Source: Aselliscus stoliczkanus (lineage: Eukaryota; Chordata; Mammalia; Chiroptera; Hipposideridae). From it: DNA of 64,000 bases. The notes under the pieces were generated by a model. It had not been told where the DNA came from. It did no database searches and worked only from the letters and a program-made list of their open reading frames with translations. The position numbers and the translations under genes are program-made. Every line of letters begins with the position of its first letter. Positions within the stretch are counted from its first letter, which is position 1. Shown here in pieces: positions 1-9,215 of the stretch. The stretch covers positions 131,061,001 through 131,125,000 of the forward strand of contig CM066731.1 of NCBI GenBank assembly GCA_033961575.1. The letters run 5' to 3'.

Positions 1-650
1 TATAGAACAATTATAAAATTTCATTTCTTGGATTCTTTAAATTAATTAAATCATTTTGCGCTGGCATTTTTTAAAGGTATATAACTGGTTTGCAATAGAG
101 AACACATCAGTTCAGAAAACTGTGAAAAAGCTCCAAGATAAAAAAGCACCAAGAAAATGTTAAAGCTTTTAAAATATATTTTTAAATATGTAGACAAACT
201 GAGCTAGGGGACTTGTTTGTGTCTTATCAATGATTCACTCAATCTCCCTTTTTTAAAAACTAAAAGAAAACAAATCACATAATAATTTAGAAGAGTGGAA
301 ACCCAAAGCTAAAGGTGAAGACACTTAAATCAAAGAAAAACAAAAACACAACTGTTTGTCTCTCCACAACCCTCCCCTGCTCCACTCCCCTTCCCCTCAC
401 ACACAGCCTCATTCATATTTCAAGTAATGAAATATCAGTTAAGTTCATTCATTATCTGCAAAGAGCCGGTGACTTCCTAACCAAGGTAAACAGACTAGAG
501 AGTACGCTAAAGTAAATTTTTCTCTTTTATTTTATTCTACACATAATGTTTAGTATATGTATTTTTTTTTTACCTTAGCAAATAAAGCAACCATTCCACT
601 TAGGAATTATTTATACTAAAAAAAAAAATCACTTTAAGAATAAATGAACG
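1..650. other. AT-rich downstream flank of NEUROD1
   Basis: This AT-rich stretch lies beyond the inferred 3' end of NEUROD1. It has homopolymer runs near 562-570 and 620-628 and no recognisable repeat family or credible reading frame. I see nothing else in it. Confidence 0.5.
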
Positions 651-654
651 ATTG

Positions 655-1977
655 CTCAGATTTTTAATACTATTTTATTGCAACTGAATTAGTGTTTTCT
701 AAATTGTGCATTACACCGTAATATACAGGATTACAAACAAGATTACAGTACAGATCGATTCCAATGGTACCAGTATCACGTCTCAAACAGCACTTATTCT
801 GGACTGCATTTTACATGCAATAGCTATTGTTCTAATTATGAATTAAATGGTTTGAATTTATTTAAGCTACTGTACTAATTGACTACAATAGGTATAAATC
901 CCAACATTAACAACCTGATTAGATTTAGGCTCAGATTCATTACATGAATATATGACAAACCACCATTTTTGTGACTATGTATAAAATCATGCATTTATAT
1001 TTTCTGGAAACATCAATAGCTTCAGATTCTCTGTAAAATCATGGAATGCAAAGAAGTAAAAGACTAAAAAGAAACAGTGCAAATTGTATGTGATAGTCAA
1101 GCAGCTTTTGATTTAAAGAAGGGTATGTTGGCATTTGTTTATAATATGTATGTACAAGTTTGTGCAAGTAATGGATTGATATGTTTTGTTAGGGAATACA
1201 TCTCTTTTTTTCACCCTCTTGAGAGTTATGGATCTGGTTTTTACTTTAAGGAAAGAGAAAGACTTTAAAGTGAAATGAATTGCTCAAATTGTGCAATTTT
1301 TTTTAACAATTAGAGAGGAAAGAAGTGCTAAGGCAACACAATAACTTTCTAAGCACTTTCTGCTGGTTTAAATTAGTTAAATTATTTTGTATAAATTAGA
1401 TATAATTCTACTTTTCTGATATGTATAAAAATTGATGAAGCTGCATGGTTTTAAAATAGGAAATCCACATTATAAAAAGTCATTAAAAATTCTGTACAAA
1501 ATCACAACAAAATAATTCAGCATGGGAAAGGTAACAAGTAGTAAAATGCTGGTTGAAAAATATATATTTATATATATTTTAATTGGCCCATTACTAGTTT
1601 AAAAATTGCATAGATCCTAATTATTGCTTGTGATTTTGTTATCCCGATCAGATAATTAATATGATCTGAATACAGCTACACCAAATTTGTGGTGTATGTG
1701 TGGTTTTTTTTTTGTGGTTTTTTTTTTTTTTTTTTTTACTTTACTGTAGTACTTTTTTAAAATACAAGAGCTATAGAAAATAATACATAAGGTGAACAGG
1801 AACTTTGATCCCCTGTTTCTTCCAAAGGCAGTAGCGACAATAAATACATATATCACTTGAAGCTTGGAGTATTTGCACTTTGCAGCAGTAGTACCTAAAG
1901 GGCTGCCTTTTGTAAACAGGACAGTCACTGTAAGCACAGTGGGTTCATTTCCCGGAGATGGTGAAACTGACGTGCCT
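655..1977 (-). other. NEUROD1: NEUROD1 3' untranslated region
   Basis: This is the inferred 3' UTR, running leftward from the stop codon to a cleavage site about 10-25 bases past a canonical AATAAA at 679-674. That gives about 1.3 kb of UTR and an mRNA of about 2.5 kb, close to what I know for mammalian NEUROD1 transcripts. The region is AT-rich, with many ATTTA-type pentamers on the minus strand and a long A-rich tract (T-rich on the plus strand, 1,704-1,738). No repeat insertion interrupts it. Short reading frames here are chance frames. The exact cleavage site is an inference. Confidence 0.65.
674..679 (-). terminator. NEUROD1: Polyadenylation signal AATAAA of NEUROD1
   Basis: The plus strand reads TTTATT, giving AATAAA on the gene strand about 1.3 kb past the stop codon. 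It is followed by T/A-rich sequence. It is the candidate that best fits the known transcript length, but other AT-rich hexamers nearby cannot be excluded. Confidence 0.5.
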
Positions 1978-3045
1978 CTAATCGTGAAAGATGGCATTGA
2001 GCTGGGCACTCATGACTCGCTCATGATGTGAATGGCTATCAAAGGGCATAATATTGTCTATAGGGATGTCGCAGCGAGGGGCAGCGGCTCCCGAGAAGAT
2101 TGATCCGTGGCTTTGGGCCCCGGCCAGGGTCGCTGCAGGATAGTGCATGGTAAAGGCATAATTTTTCTCAAACTCGGCGGATGGTTCGTGTTTGAAAGAG
2201 AAGTTGCCATTGATGCTGAGCGGCGGGCTGAGGGGTCCGTCAAAGGAAGGGCTGGTGCAATCAGTCAGGGGGCTTTCAAAGAAAGGCTCTAGCGCGGTGC
2301 TGTAGGCGTGCGGCGGCGGCTTGACGTGGAAGACATGGGAACTGTCCATGGTACCGTATGGAGGGCTGGGCAACCCCGGCGACTGGTAGGAGTAGGGGTG
2401 AACAGGGAAGGAAGCGCTGGCCGTCGGCAGGTGCGGGGGCATGTCCTGATTCTGCTCAGGCAGAAAAGTCCGAGGATTGAGCTGCAGGCAGCCCGCAACC
2501 AGGTTGGTGGTGGGCTGGGATAAGCCTTTGCAGAGCGTCTGCACGAAGGAAACCAGATCAGGGCTTTTGCCAGAACGCAGGATCTCAGATAGAGCCCAGA
2601 TGTAGTTCTTGGCCAAGCGCAGCGTCTCGATTTTGGACAGCTTCTGAGTCTTGGAGTAGCAGGGCACCACCTTGCGCAGGTTGTCCAGCGCCGCGTTCAA
2701 CCCGTGCATGCGGTTTCGCTCCCGGGCGTTGGCCTTCATGCGCCTCAGCTTAAAACGCTCCAGGCGCGCCTTGGTCATCTTCTTCTTTTTGGGGCCACGT
2801 CTCTTGGGCTTTTGATCGTCGTCCTCCTCTTCCTCTTCTTCCTCCTCTTCCAAGTCCTCGTCTTCCTCCTCCTCCTCTCCCCCGTTCCTCAGTGAGTCCT
2901 CCTCCGCGTTCATAGTTTCGAGGTCCTCCTTCTTGTCTGCCTCGTGCTCCTCATCCTGAGAACTGAGACACTCGTCTGTCCAGCTTGGAGGCCCCTGGAG
3001 CTGAGACTCGCCCATCAGCCCGCTCTCGCTGTACGATTTTGTCAT
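1978..3045 (-). CDS. NEUROD1: Neurogenic differentiation factor 1 (NeuroD1/BETA2), complete
   Basis: This encodes a class II basic helix-loop-helix transcription activator of 355 residues that pairs with E proteins (TCF3/E47 type) on CANNTG E-boxes. In the nucleus it drives neuronal and pancreatic beta-cell genes, including insulin. Visible in order are an acidic tract (about 57-77), a basic nuclear localisation stretch (about 80-90), the bHLH (about 100-152, with the ARERNRM DNA-contact motif), then the Neuro_bHLH region and a Pro/Ser-rich activation domain ending in LNAIFHD. The proline-directed serines S161, S258, S265 and S273 match the ERK/GSK3 sites of the rodent protein. The start at 3,045 was chosen because it gives the family N-terminus MTKSYSESG. 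The frame runs 23 codons further upstream, but that part is intron. Human has 356 residues; one Asp of the KEDDLE stretch is missing here. P334 replaces the serine known as Ser336 in rodents. The whole coding region lies in one exon, as is normal for this gene. Confidence 0.98.
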   Translation of the reverse strand: MTKSYSESGLMGESQLQGPPSWTDECLSSQDEEHEADKKEDLETMNAEEDSLRNGGEEEEEDEDLEEEEEEEEEDDDQKPKRRGPKKKKMTKARLERFKLRRMKANARERNRMHGLNAALDNLRKVVPCYSKTQKLSKIETLRLAKNYIWALSEILRSGKSPDLVSFVQTLCKGLSQPTTNLVAGCLQLNPRTFLPEQNQDMPPHLPTASASFPVHPYSYQSPGLPSPPYGTMDSSHVFHVKPPPHAYSTALEPFFESPLTDCTSPSFDGPLSPPLSINGNFSFKHEPSAEFEKNYAFTMHYPAATLAGAQSHGSIFSGAAAPRCDIPIDNIMPFDSHSHHERVMSAQLNAIFHD

Positions 3046-3056
3046 GTTTCGGTTTC
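3046..3056 (-). other. NEUROD1: NEUROD1 exon 2 5' UTR and splice acceptor
   Basis: Upstream of the ATG the gene strand reads an almost unbroken pyrimidine tract (about 3,062-3,105) ending in TTAG, then GAAACCGAAAC and the ATG. The acceptor AG is at 3,058-3,057, so exon 2 starts at 3,056 with 11 untranslated bases. The start codon has A at -3, a good context. This also explains why the longer upstream frame is not coding. Confidence 0.85.
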
Positions 3057-4620
3057 CTAATTCAACAGGGGAGAGAGGAAAACAGAAAGAAAAGGAGAAA
3101 AACACTGCATTCAAAAACTACATGTGCCTTCAGCTCCCACTTTCTAACCCTACAGAAGTGCAAGTGAAGTACCGTCTCATTACAAAATGGATGCCCCAAA
3201 AGAAAAGTTCAATGCAGTGTTTAATAATGGCTGGGGGGGGCGGGGGGGCAGGACGTTGGTACATAGAAGACAGGACAGAGCTGGGGGTGCTGGAGAGAGT
3301 GACTATGCGTATATGTACACTCGTGTGTGTATGTTTCCTAGTGACCATCTTAAGTGTGTTTACGGTGGTTACCCGGCAGGATAATATATGTGAAAATGAG
3401 TGTGCATTTCGGTGGCTTCATGCTTATCCGCATGAGTTCAAAGTCACAACTTCACAAACATAATGAATTTGAAAATTGCAATTCTGTTCCCATTTCTGTT
3501 CTGGTTTTTCAGTGCTTAGTGATTAAAGTTGAAGAGCCATTACATAATTTATCACCACTGGCAGTGATATTTAAGGAGATTATACTAAACAGAGATTGAA
3601 GAGCAAAGGCATGGGGGAGGGAAAGTACTTTCCACCAAATTATTTCACCATCAACGAAACATTTGGCAACAAAAGTTGGTAGGGATCTTGCATCCCACCC
3701 TCGCCTTCCTTTTCTCGCCTTTCCCTCCTGGCCCTTTGCTGAATTTCTACCTTCAGTAAAAAAGTGCTTGCTACTTGGACAGGGCTGGAGGCGCTGCGCA
3801 GAGCGCTCTTCCACGCGCTGGGGATCAGGTGCGGACGGCTCCTCTCTAATAAACAGCCCATTGAAAAGGCCACCCGCTCTTTATTGGGGCTTTTCAAAGT
3901 TCCCTTCAAACCTCCCTTTAAAAGATTGAGTAATTATAATGGTCAGCGATTGGCAACGGCGAAGATGATGCTTCTAATAAGGCAGATAAAAAGCCTTTAG
4001 CGAGACAACTAATTTCTGTCTCATGCTGGGGACTTGGCCGCCTCCGAAGCAGTAACAGGTAGCAGAAGTGGGTACCTCTCCCTTTCTTCCCTTTCTCCTC
4101 GTCTTTCCCCCACCCCCTCATCTAAATTATCTCTGAACCCGATTTATTTTGCTGGGTGTGTAAACTCAAGGTAACAATGTCCCTTCCATTTACTGCAAAA
4201 ATAATTTGGCACTTGCAACGTGCATAAAACACATGCACACAAGATAAATCTTGGTAACAAGGGCTTTTTCCTTTACTGGGGAAAAAAAGTGAAGTAGTTG
4301 CTTGCGTTCAGCACGTTGAAATCACCACTAATCAATAATCATAGCGCTATTGTGCGTTACTTAAAAATCCATAGATGCTCCTATACTCATTCCCCGCCCC
4401 CCCAAAAAAACCCAGAAAATTAAAACAATGTTTTAAAAAATTAGAAAGCCTGCAGTAGGTATTTGAGTGATGAGAGTCAAAATGTGAGCATACTTGCCTG
4501 CAATTATGGGGAAGACTGCCTGTCTGGACATATATACACGCTCACAAACGCACACATATAGAACATGGGTCTTCAATTCCTGCTTTTATTCATGAGCAAA
4601 AATGAAAGGATGGTAATTAC
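3057..4620 (-). other. NEUROD1: NEUROD1 intron 1
   Basis: This is a single 1,564-base intron between the donor GTAATT (4,620 downward) and the acceptor TTAG (3,060-3,057). Its size fits the 5' UTR intron of mammalian NEUROD1. It contains a G-run (3,233-3,247), a TG-rich patch (about 3,308-3,345) and, near 3,840-4,010, repeat-free sequence with TAATTA-type, GATA-type and CATTG-type motifs that could be a conserved intronic element. No transposable element was recognised, which is unusual against the repeat-rich DNA further upstream. Confidence 0.8.
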
Positions 4621-4708
4621 CTGTAGCTGTTAGTAGGTCCTGAGCAGTGATGGTCTCATAACCCTGGGGCCTCCGGATGCCGTGCCTTCTACGTGGGACG
4701 AATTCCTC
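4621..4708 (-). other. NEUROD1: NEUROD1 non-coding exon 1 (inferred)
   Basis: The 3' edge is set by the donor CTACAG/GTAATT at 4,621/4,620. The 5' edge is inferred as about 27 bases downstream of the TATA box. That gives a non-coding first exon of about 88 bases, as in other mammals where the whole protein is encoded by exon 2. The exact start site cannot be read from sequence alone. Confidence 0.7.
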
Positions 4709-4734
4709 GTGTCCCCGCGGCGCGGACGCTCAGG

Positions 4735-5047
4735 TTATATAGCCCAGTTGGTGATGCTGAGCGCGGGCGGGGCCGAGAGCAGAGAGACGAGCAGGTCCCT
4801 GCGCTCAGAGCCTGCGCACGCGTCCAGGCAGCGCGCTCCCTTCCACCTCCCTCCTCTCTCACCCCCCTCCTACTCATGCTCCCTTCTCCTCCACCCCTAC
4901 CCCCGCCCCTTCTCCATCCTCCCCGGCATGCGCCATATGGTCCTCCGAGTCCGGCCAAGAGCCGGGAACCACGTGACCTGCCCATTTGTATGCCGCGGAG
5001 CGCTCCATTCCGGCCCCTTTGTGGCCAGAAGAAAGTGGCCCATCTGT
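4735..5047 (-). promoter_or_regulatory. NEUROD1: NEUROD1 core and proximal promoter
   Basis: A TATATAA box lies at 4,741-4,735 on the gene strand, and a GC box (GGGCGGGG on the plus strand) at 4,765-4,772. Five E-boxes follow: CAGTTG 4,745-4,750, CATATG 4,934-4,939, CACGTG 4,970-4,975, CAAATG (read on the gene strand) 4,983-4,988 and CAGATG (gene strand) 5,041-5,046. Proximal E-boxes of the BETA2/NeuroD promoter are known to respond to neurogenin 3 and to NeuroD itself, so this layout fits neurogenin start-up plus self-activation. Which of the boxes are the functional ones is inference. Confidence 0.8.
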
Positions 5048-7600
5048 CGCCAGTTAGAGACTCCTTGGACCTGTTTTTACCCGCAGGAGAGATTAACCCT
5101 TTCAGGCGGCAGAATGGAGAGGGGGCCCAGGAGATGGGGGAAGGGGGTAGGGATTTGAGGGAAGGAAGCGGGAAAACTAACACTAGGTTTAGATCAGAGC
5201 AGGAGACCAGCGTCGGGGCGGGAAGTAGGGCAGAGGTGAAAGGCAGAAACGCGGAGACTGGGGCGCGCAGTGAAGCTTCCTGACTCCTTTCGATTTCTCC
5301 CTCACGGAGGCACTGTCCTCCTGGGCGCCTAGACTCCCTGTCCCTTTCTGAGGTGCCCATCTCTTGGATTCTCCCCCTTGGCAGATGCTTTGCTTATTGG
5401 CGCCAAAGGGTGGCTTCTCCTAATCTCCATAAACCCGTTTAGCAAACATACGAGACATATAAAACGGGTTCATCTGTAAACGCAGCTTTAAGACTAGTCC
5501 TTTAGCCCCCTTAACTGGGTGGCCCACTCCCAGCCCCTCCAGTATAGAAAATGTGTATACGTCACTCGACCCTATCTGGAGTGCCCTGACCCTCAGCTAC
5601 CTCTGTCTCTGGAGACCCCTCCTTACATCGGGTTCCTCTTCCCCCAGAGGTCCTTGGTCTCAGAGTAAGCTAGTCCTGTTCTCTCAGACCTTGGTTCCGT
5701 TGGCATTGCAGCTTTGGAGGATTTCTCTGACGTTCGGACTCTGGCTTTTTAACCAAGGCCATTGGGTTATTGCAAAGGGTGCCCTCGCCTAGACGTCCTT
5801 GTTTCCCTGCCAGAGGCTGAATTACCCACTTAGTCCCCATTCTTGGGCTTGTAAGTAGGTACTTGGTTCAGACAAGACTTCTCAAAGGGAGTATGCAAAG
5901 GGCCTATTCTAAAAGAGTGTTTTGCTCCTCTCTAAAGAAAGACCATTTATTTGCACAACTCTGGGTAGGGCTGATGGCCACCACTCTTCCAGGCCTCAAA
6001 GAACGATTTGATGAGACTTCCGCCTTGAGGGTCATGCAAGGACCACAGAGCTTCCCGTCTAATTCTAAAGGAGCTATATTTGTGTTTAAATGGCGATTCT
6101 TTCTTCAGTCTTTCCCATTAAGGCGTGTTACAGAATGATATATCAAAAAAAAATTGGCTTAACACCCCTTCCCTGTCCAGTTTTTCTCCACCAGCTTCAC
6201 CTCTATTCCTGGGTTAACTAACCTCTTATCTCCTCCTCCCCAGGTAGCACCTTGCAATGAATGCTTCGAACTTGAAAGCTTATTTAAAGGCAATTGCTCT
6301 AAAAGCCCCTTGAGTTTGCAAACAGTGTCAGGGTTGAGTGTCTGGAGCTGGGTGCATCTGGGAACCAGAGTGGGTATGCAGCGGGGTGGGGAAGAGGATA
6401 CTAATGAGATCGCTGGTGTTTGGAAGGTGGTGGCTGCAGCCTTCCCTGTCCAGTGCAAATCTGAAAGGGGAATAAAGGGATGTGCGGCCCAACCCGTTGC
6501 CCAAAGCGAGACTTGAGTAGTGCTGAATTTCCAAGGCAAACTGTACTGGACTTTGCTTTTCTGTGTTCACTCGTTGGTGTCCTGAGGGCACAAAGGAGAA
6601 TAAAAGAATTCACCCAAGAGCCTAGTCTCAGTATTTATCTCTGTACCGTCTGTATCTTCAGTGAGGGGTTAAAACTCCGAGGGGCATCGAGGTAACAGCC
6701 TGCAGAGGTCGGTCCACAACTTGGATATCCGAGGGCTCTTGCAGCAGGGCCGGACCAAGTGCTGCCACTCTTCCAGCAGCAGCCCCGACGTTCCAGCCCT
6801 CTGTGCAAAGGGGATGTGGAACTCTTGCCCTGGCTCTCAATTCTCAGTCTTACGGGAAAGGAGCTTCAGAGGAGATGTTGGGAGGCAGGGTGGAGGCTAG
6901 AAGGTGGCCTAGGGAACACCACCATCCCTACCCCCACCCCCACCCCACCACCACCACCACCACCACCCGGCCTCCAAGAAGAAACTTCCCCAGTTTGCGA
7001 CATCCTGTGTAATACAGGAAACTCTGAGGAGCCAGATGTTCCCGGGCTGGGAAGGAAATCCTGGTGTTTCACCAGCCGAGACTCTAAAGTGGAAAGTGCG
7101 GGAATTATTATACCCGTTTTCTTCCTCCCCTCCGGATAAATTCACCCGTAATCCCACTCCCGGGCGTTTTCCCAGGCCTGAGGATTTGTACAGAGAAAAG
7201 GCCACTGTCGGATATTCCAAAGACCTGGCGAGGTTCTGGCTCCCAACCCGCGGTGCTCAAGTGCCCACCGGCCCCCAAGTGGGGCAAGTCTACACCCAGC
7301 GGGGCGCATCGCAGAGCACAGGGTGGACCACGCCGGACTCTCCTGGGAGGTTGCAGCCAGGTCGTGAAAAAGAGGGAGTGAAAAAGTGGGGCCCAACGAG
7401 GGGCTATGGGCTGCAGCGGCCTGAACGCTGGGAGACTACAGTTCAGGGGTTGCACGGCTCTTTACTGAGAGGTCGCCGCTGCCCCGCCCCACATCCTTAT
7501 TTCCTTCTCCCTTTTTGGATTTTGTTTCGACGGTTGTACAGTCTCGTCCTCTCCTTATTTCCTAAATTCTGGCCCCCTCTCTCTCTTTTCCCGCTGCCCG
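5048..7600. other. Repeat-poor upstream flank of NEUROD1
   Basis: This is about 2.5 kb of mixed-composition sequence with no recognised transposable element and no gene. A short CCA-type microsatellite sits at 6,945-6,967 inside a C-rich run that begins near 6,930. Absence of repeats next to a developmental gene is commonly a sign of dense cis-regulation, but I can point to no specific element here. Confidence 0.5.
6930..6967. repeat. C-rich and (CCA)n microsatellite
   Basis: A CCCCCA-type run passes into seven or so CCA units. The Pro/Gly-rich frames across it are repeat artefacts, not genes. Confidence 0.85.
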
Positions 7601-8110
7601 TTAGCGGTCCGCGTTCTCCAGCTCCAGCCCGCACTGGGCGCTGCAGGCTGCTGAGCGGCACGCGAACCGCACGCGCGGGCAACAAAAGCCGCTTTCATGA
7701 CTCACTGCCCTCGAGCAATGCCCCAAATCTGTCGCCCCCCGGGTCCCCGCTCCGAGCATGCGGCACTGGCCCGGCGGTCCGGCCGTTAAAGTAGCAGCCG
7801 GAGCACAGGCGGGAAGGGGGGGTAGGAGGAGGCTTGTGGCTGGGGGGTGGGGAGAAAGGAGCGTGGTCTGGGGGAGGGGGGAGGGGGTGGGGAAGTGGTG
7901 GGGAAAGGAGGCGTGTCGCGCTGTGTGTGTGGAGGAGAAAGCGGGGATGGAGGCGTGTGGCCAGGACTCATGATGTGGGAAGCGCGTAGCTGGCGGGAGA
8001 ACGGGGGTGCGACGCCTTCACAGCGCCAAGATAAAGAGCTGGGGCCGGGCTGGCGTCCCCGGCGGTGACCCGTTTCTCGGGGAAACAGATGCTCGCTCTT
8101 GCAAAGGGAA
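7600..8110. promoter_or_regulatory. CpG-dense block 3 kb upstream of NEUROD1
   Basis: The block is GC-rich with many CpG dinucleotides (especially 7,607-7,800), G-runs of the GGGGAGGGGG type (7,810-7,910), an AP-1/MAF-like TGACTCA at 7,699-7,705 and CAGATG at 8,087-8,092. It looks like a CpG island, possibly an upstream alternative promoter or enhancer of NEUROD1 or the start of a non-coding transcript. No open reading frame in it resembles a known protein. The assignment is inference from composition. Confidence 0.45.
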
Positions 8111-8640
8111 GCTTGCGTCCAATGAAAGAATCAAGTGTGGCCAGGGCGGCCCCACAGGCCTCTTGAGGCTCCAGCGTCCTCTCCCCGCCCCTCCCAGCAG
8201 GGGGCTATCCTGGCCAGGGCTTGTTCCAGGGTCGAGAGGTGGTGGGGGACTGAGAGGACGCAGAGACCGTAGGGTCCCGGCGCCTCAGAGGCCTGGGGCC
8301 GAGAGCTGTAGCACCCTCATAGGTCCGGCAGCTCAGAGGCCTTCGGGAGGCCTGAAGGAGGTGCTGCTGTTTCCGCCCAGATCGCGGGCACCACTCCAGG
8401 GTTGAGCCTCCACCTCCAGGGAGGCCACTGGAGCCCGGGCCCTGGCCAGAGGCTGGAACTGCCCGGCCTCGACAGAGAGGAGGGAGGGGAGAGCCCGGAG
8501 CAAGAGAGGAGCTATTAAAATGCCTCGTCGTCGCCCGGAGCGAAAAACCCGTCCTCTCCAAATCTCCTGGGCTTGCGGTATAATCTTAATTAAGATAATT
8601 GATTCATATTGCACCTGCGAGAACGAAAAAAAAATTGATT
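8111..8640. other. GC-rich flank with a 14-base palindrome
   Basis: GC-rich unique sequence ends in an abrupt AT-rich patch holding the perfect palindrome ATCTTAATTAAGAT at 8,583-8,596. CACCTG, an E-box of the E-protein/ZEB type, follows at 8,612-8,617. No repeat family or gene is recognised. The patch resembles a homeodomain-site-plus-E-box element. Confidence 0.4.
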
Positions 8641-8964
8641 CCAACCCCCAATCCCACAAATCGCTTAGAGCTATTGGATGGAGCACGACGTGGCTGTGAT
8701 TTGAAGAGTGATTTAGTACCGGGGCTTCCCCACTCCGCCTGCCTGGGCTCTTTTTATTTATTATTTGCCTCCTCCTGGTCCCTCTGGGACCTGGGTGGCG
8801 CCCCTCACGGCGCCTACAGGTCTCCGAGGGACTTCTCTGATCTGGGTTAGGAATGGAGGGGCTTTCCTTAAACCATCCAACATGCATATAAACAACATAA
8901 AATCAACGCAGCGCTGAGCATTGGCAGGTGCAGGTCACGTACATGATTGCTCAAGGCCTCGTGC

Positions 8965-9215
8965 GTCAGATGGGCTGTGTGTGTGGCAGTGCGCGTGCTT
9001 ATGTATACAAGAGTGTGTGAATTTGAGTGTGAGTGTATAAGCGTATGTGAGATTGTGTGTCAATGGGAGTGTGTATAATGAACGTATGAGCGTGTGTGAT
9101 TGTTCGTATGTATGAAATGTGTATACGACTTGTGTCAGTGAGTGTCGGTGTGGCTGTGAGTACAAGTGTGTGCAGGTGTAAGTGTGCATGAGTGAGTGTG
9201 TGTTTCTGGGTCCTC
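8965..9215. repeat. Degenerate TG-rich simple repeat
   Basis: About 250 bases of imperfect GTGTGA/GTGTAT-type sequence on the plus strand. It is long and eroded, not a clean microsatellite. The His/Thr-rich frame on the minus strand is an artefact of it. Confidence 0.75.

Noticed and set aside
1656..2009. 117-codon minus-strand frame overlapping the NEUROD1 end
   Set aside because: It is a shifted frame across the C-terminus and A-rich 3' UTR, ending in low-complexity Lys/Thr; no protein similarity.
3046..3114. NEUROD1 N-terminal extension of 23 codons
   Set aside because: The frame is open upstream of the usual start, but the sequence is a pyrimidine tract and a splice acceptor, and the family protein starts at MTKSYS.
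4682..5360. Overlapping long frames on both strands in the promoter region (158-223 codons)
   Set aside because: The composition is driven by GC-rich promoter sequence; frames overlap on both strands with no recognisable domain.
7036..7794. 252-codon plus-strand frame upstream of NEUROD1
   Set aside because: Few stops are expected in GC-rich DNA; Pro/Arg/Gly-rich with no domain, no splice pattern and no known gene at this place next to NEUROD1.
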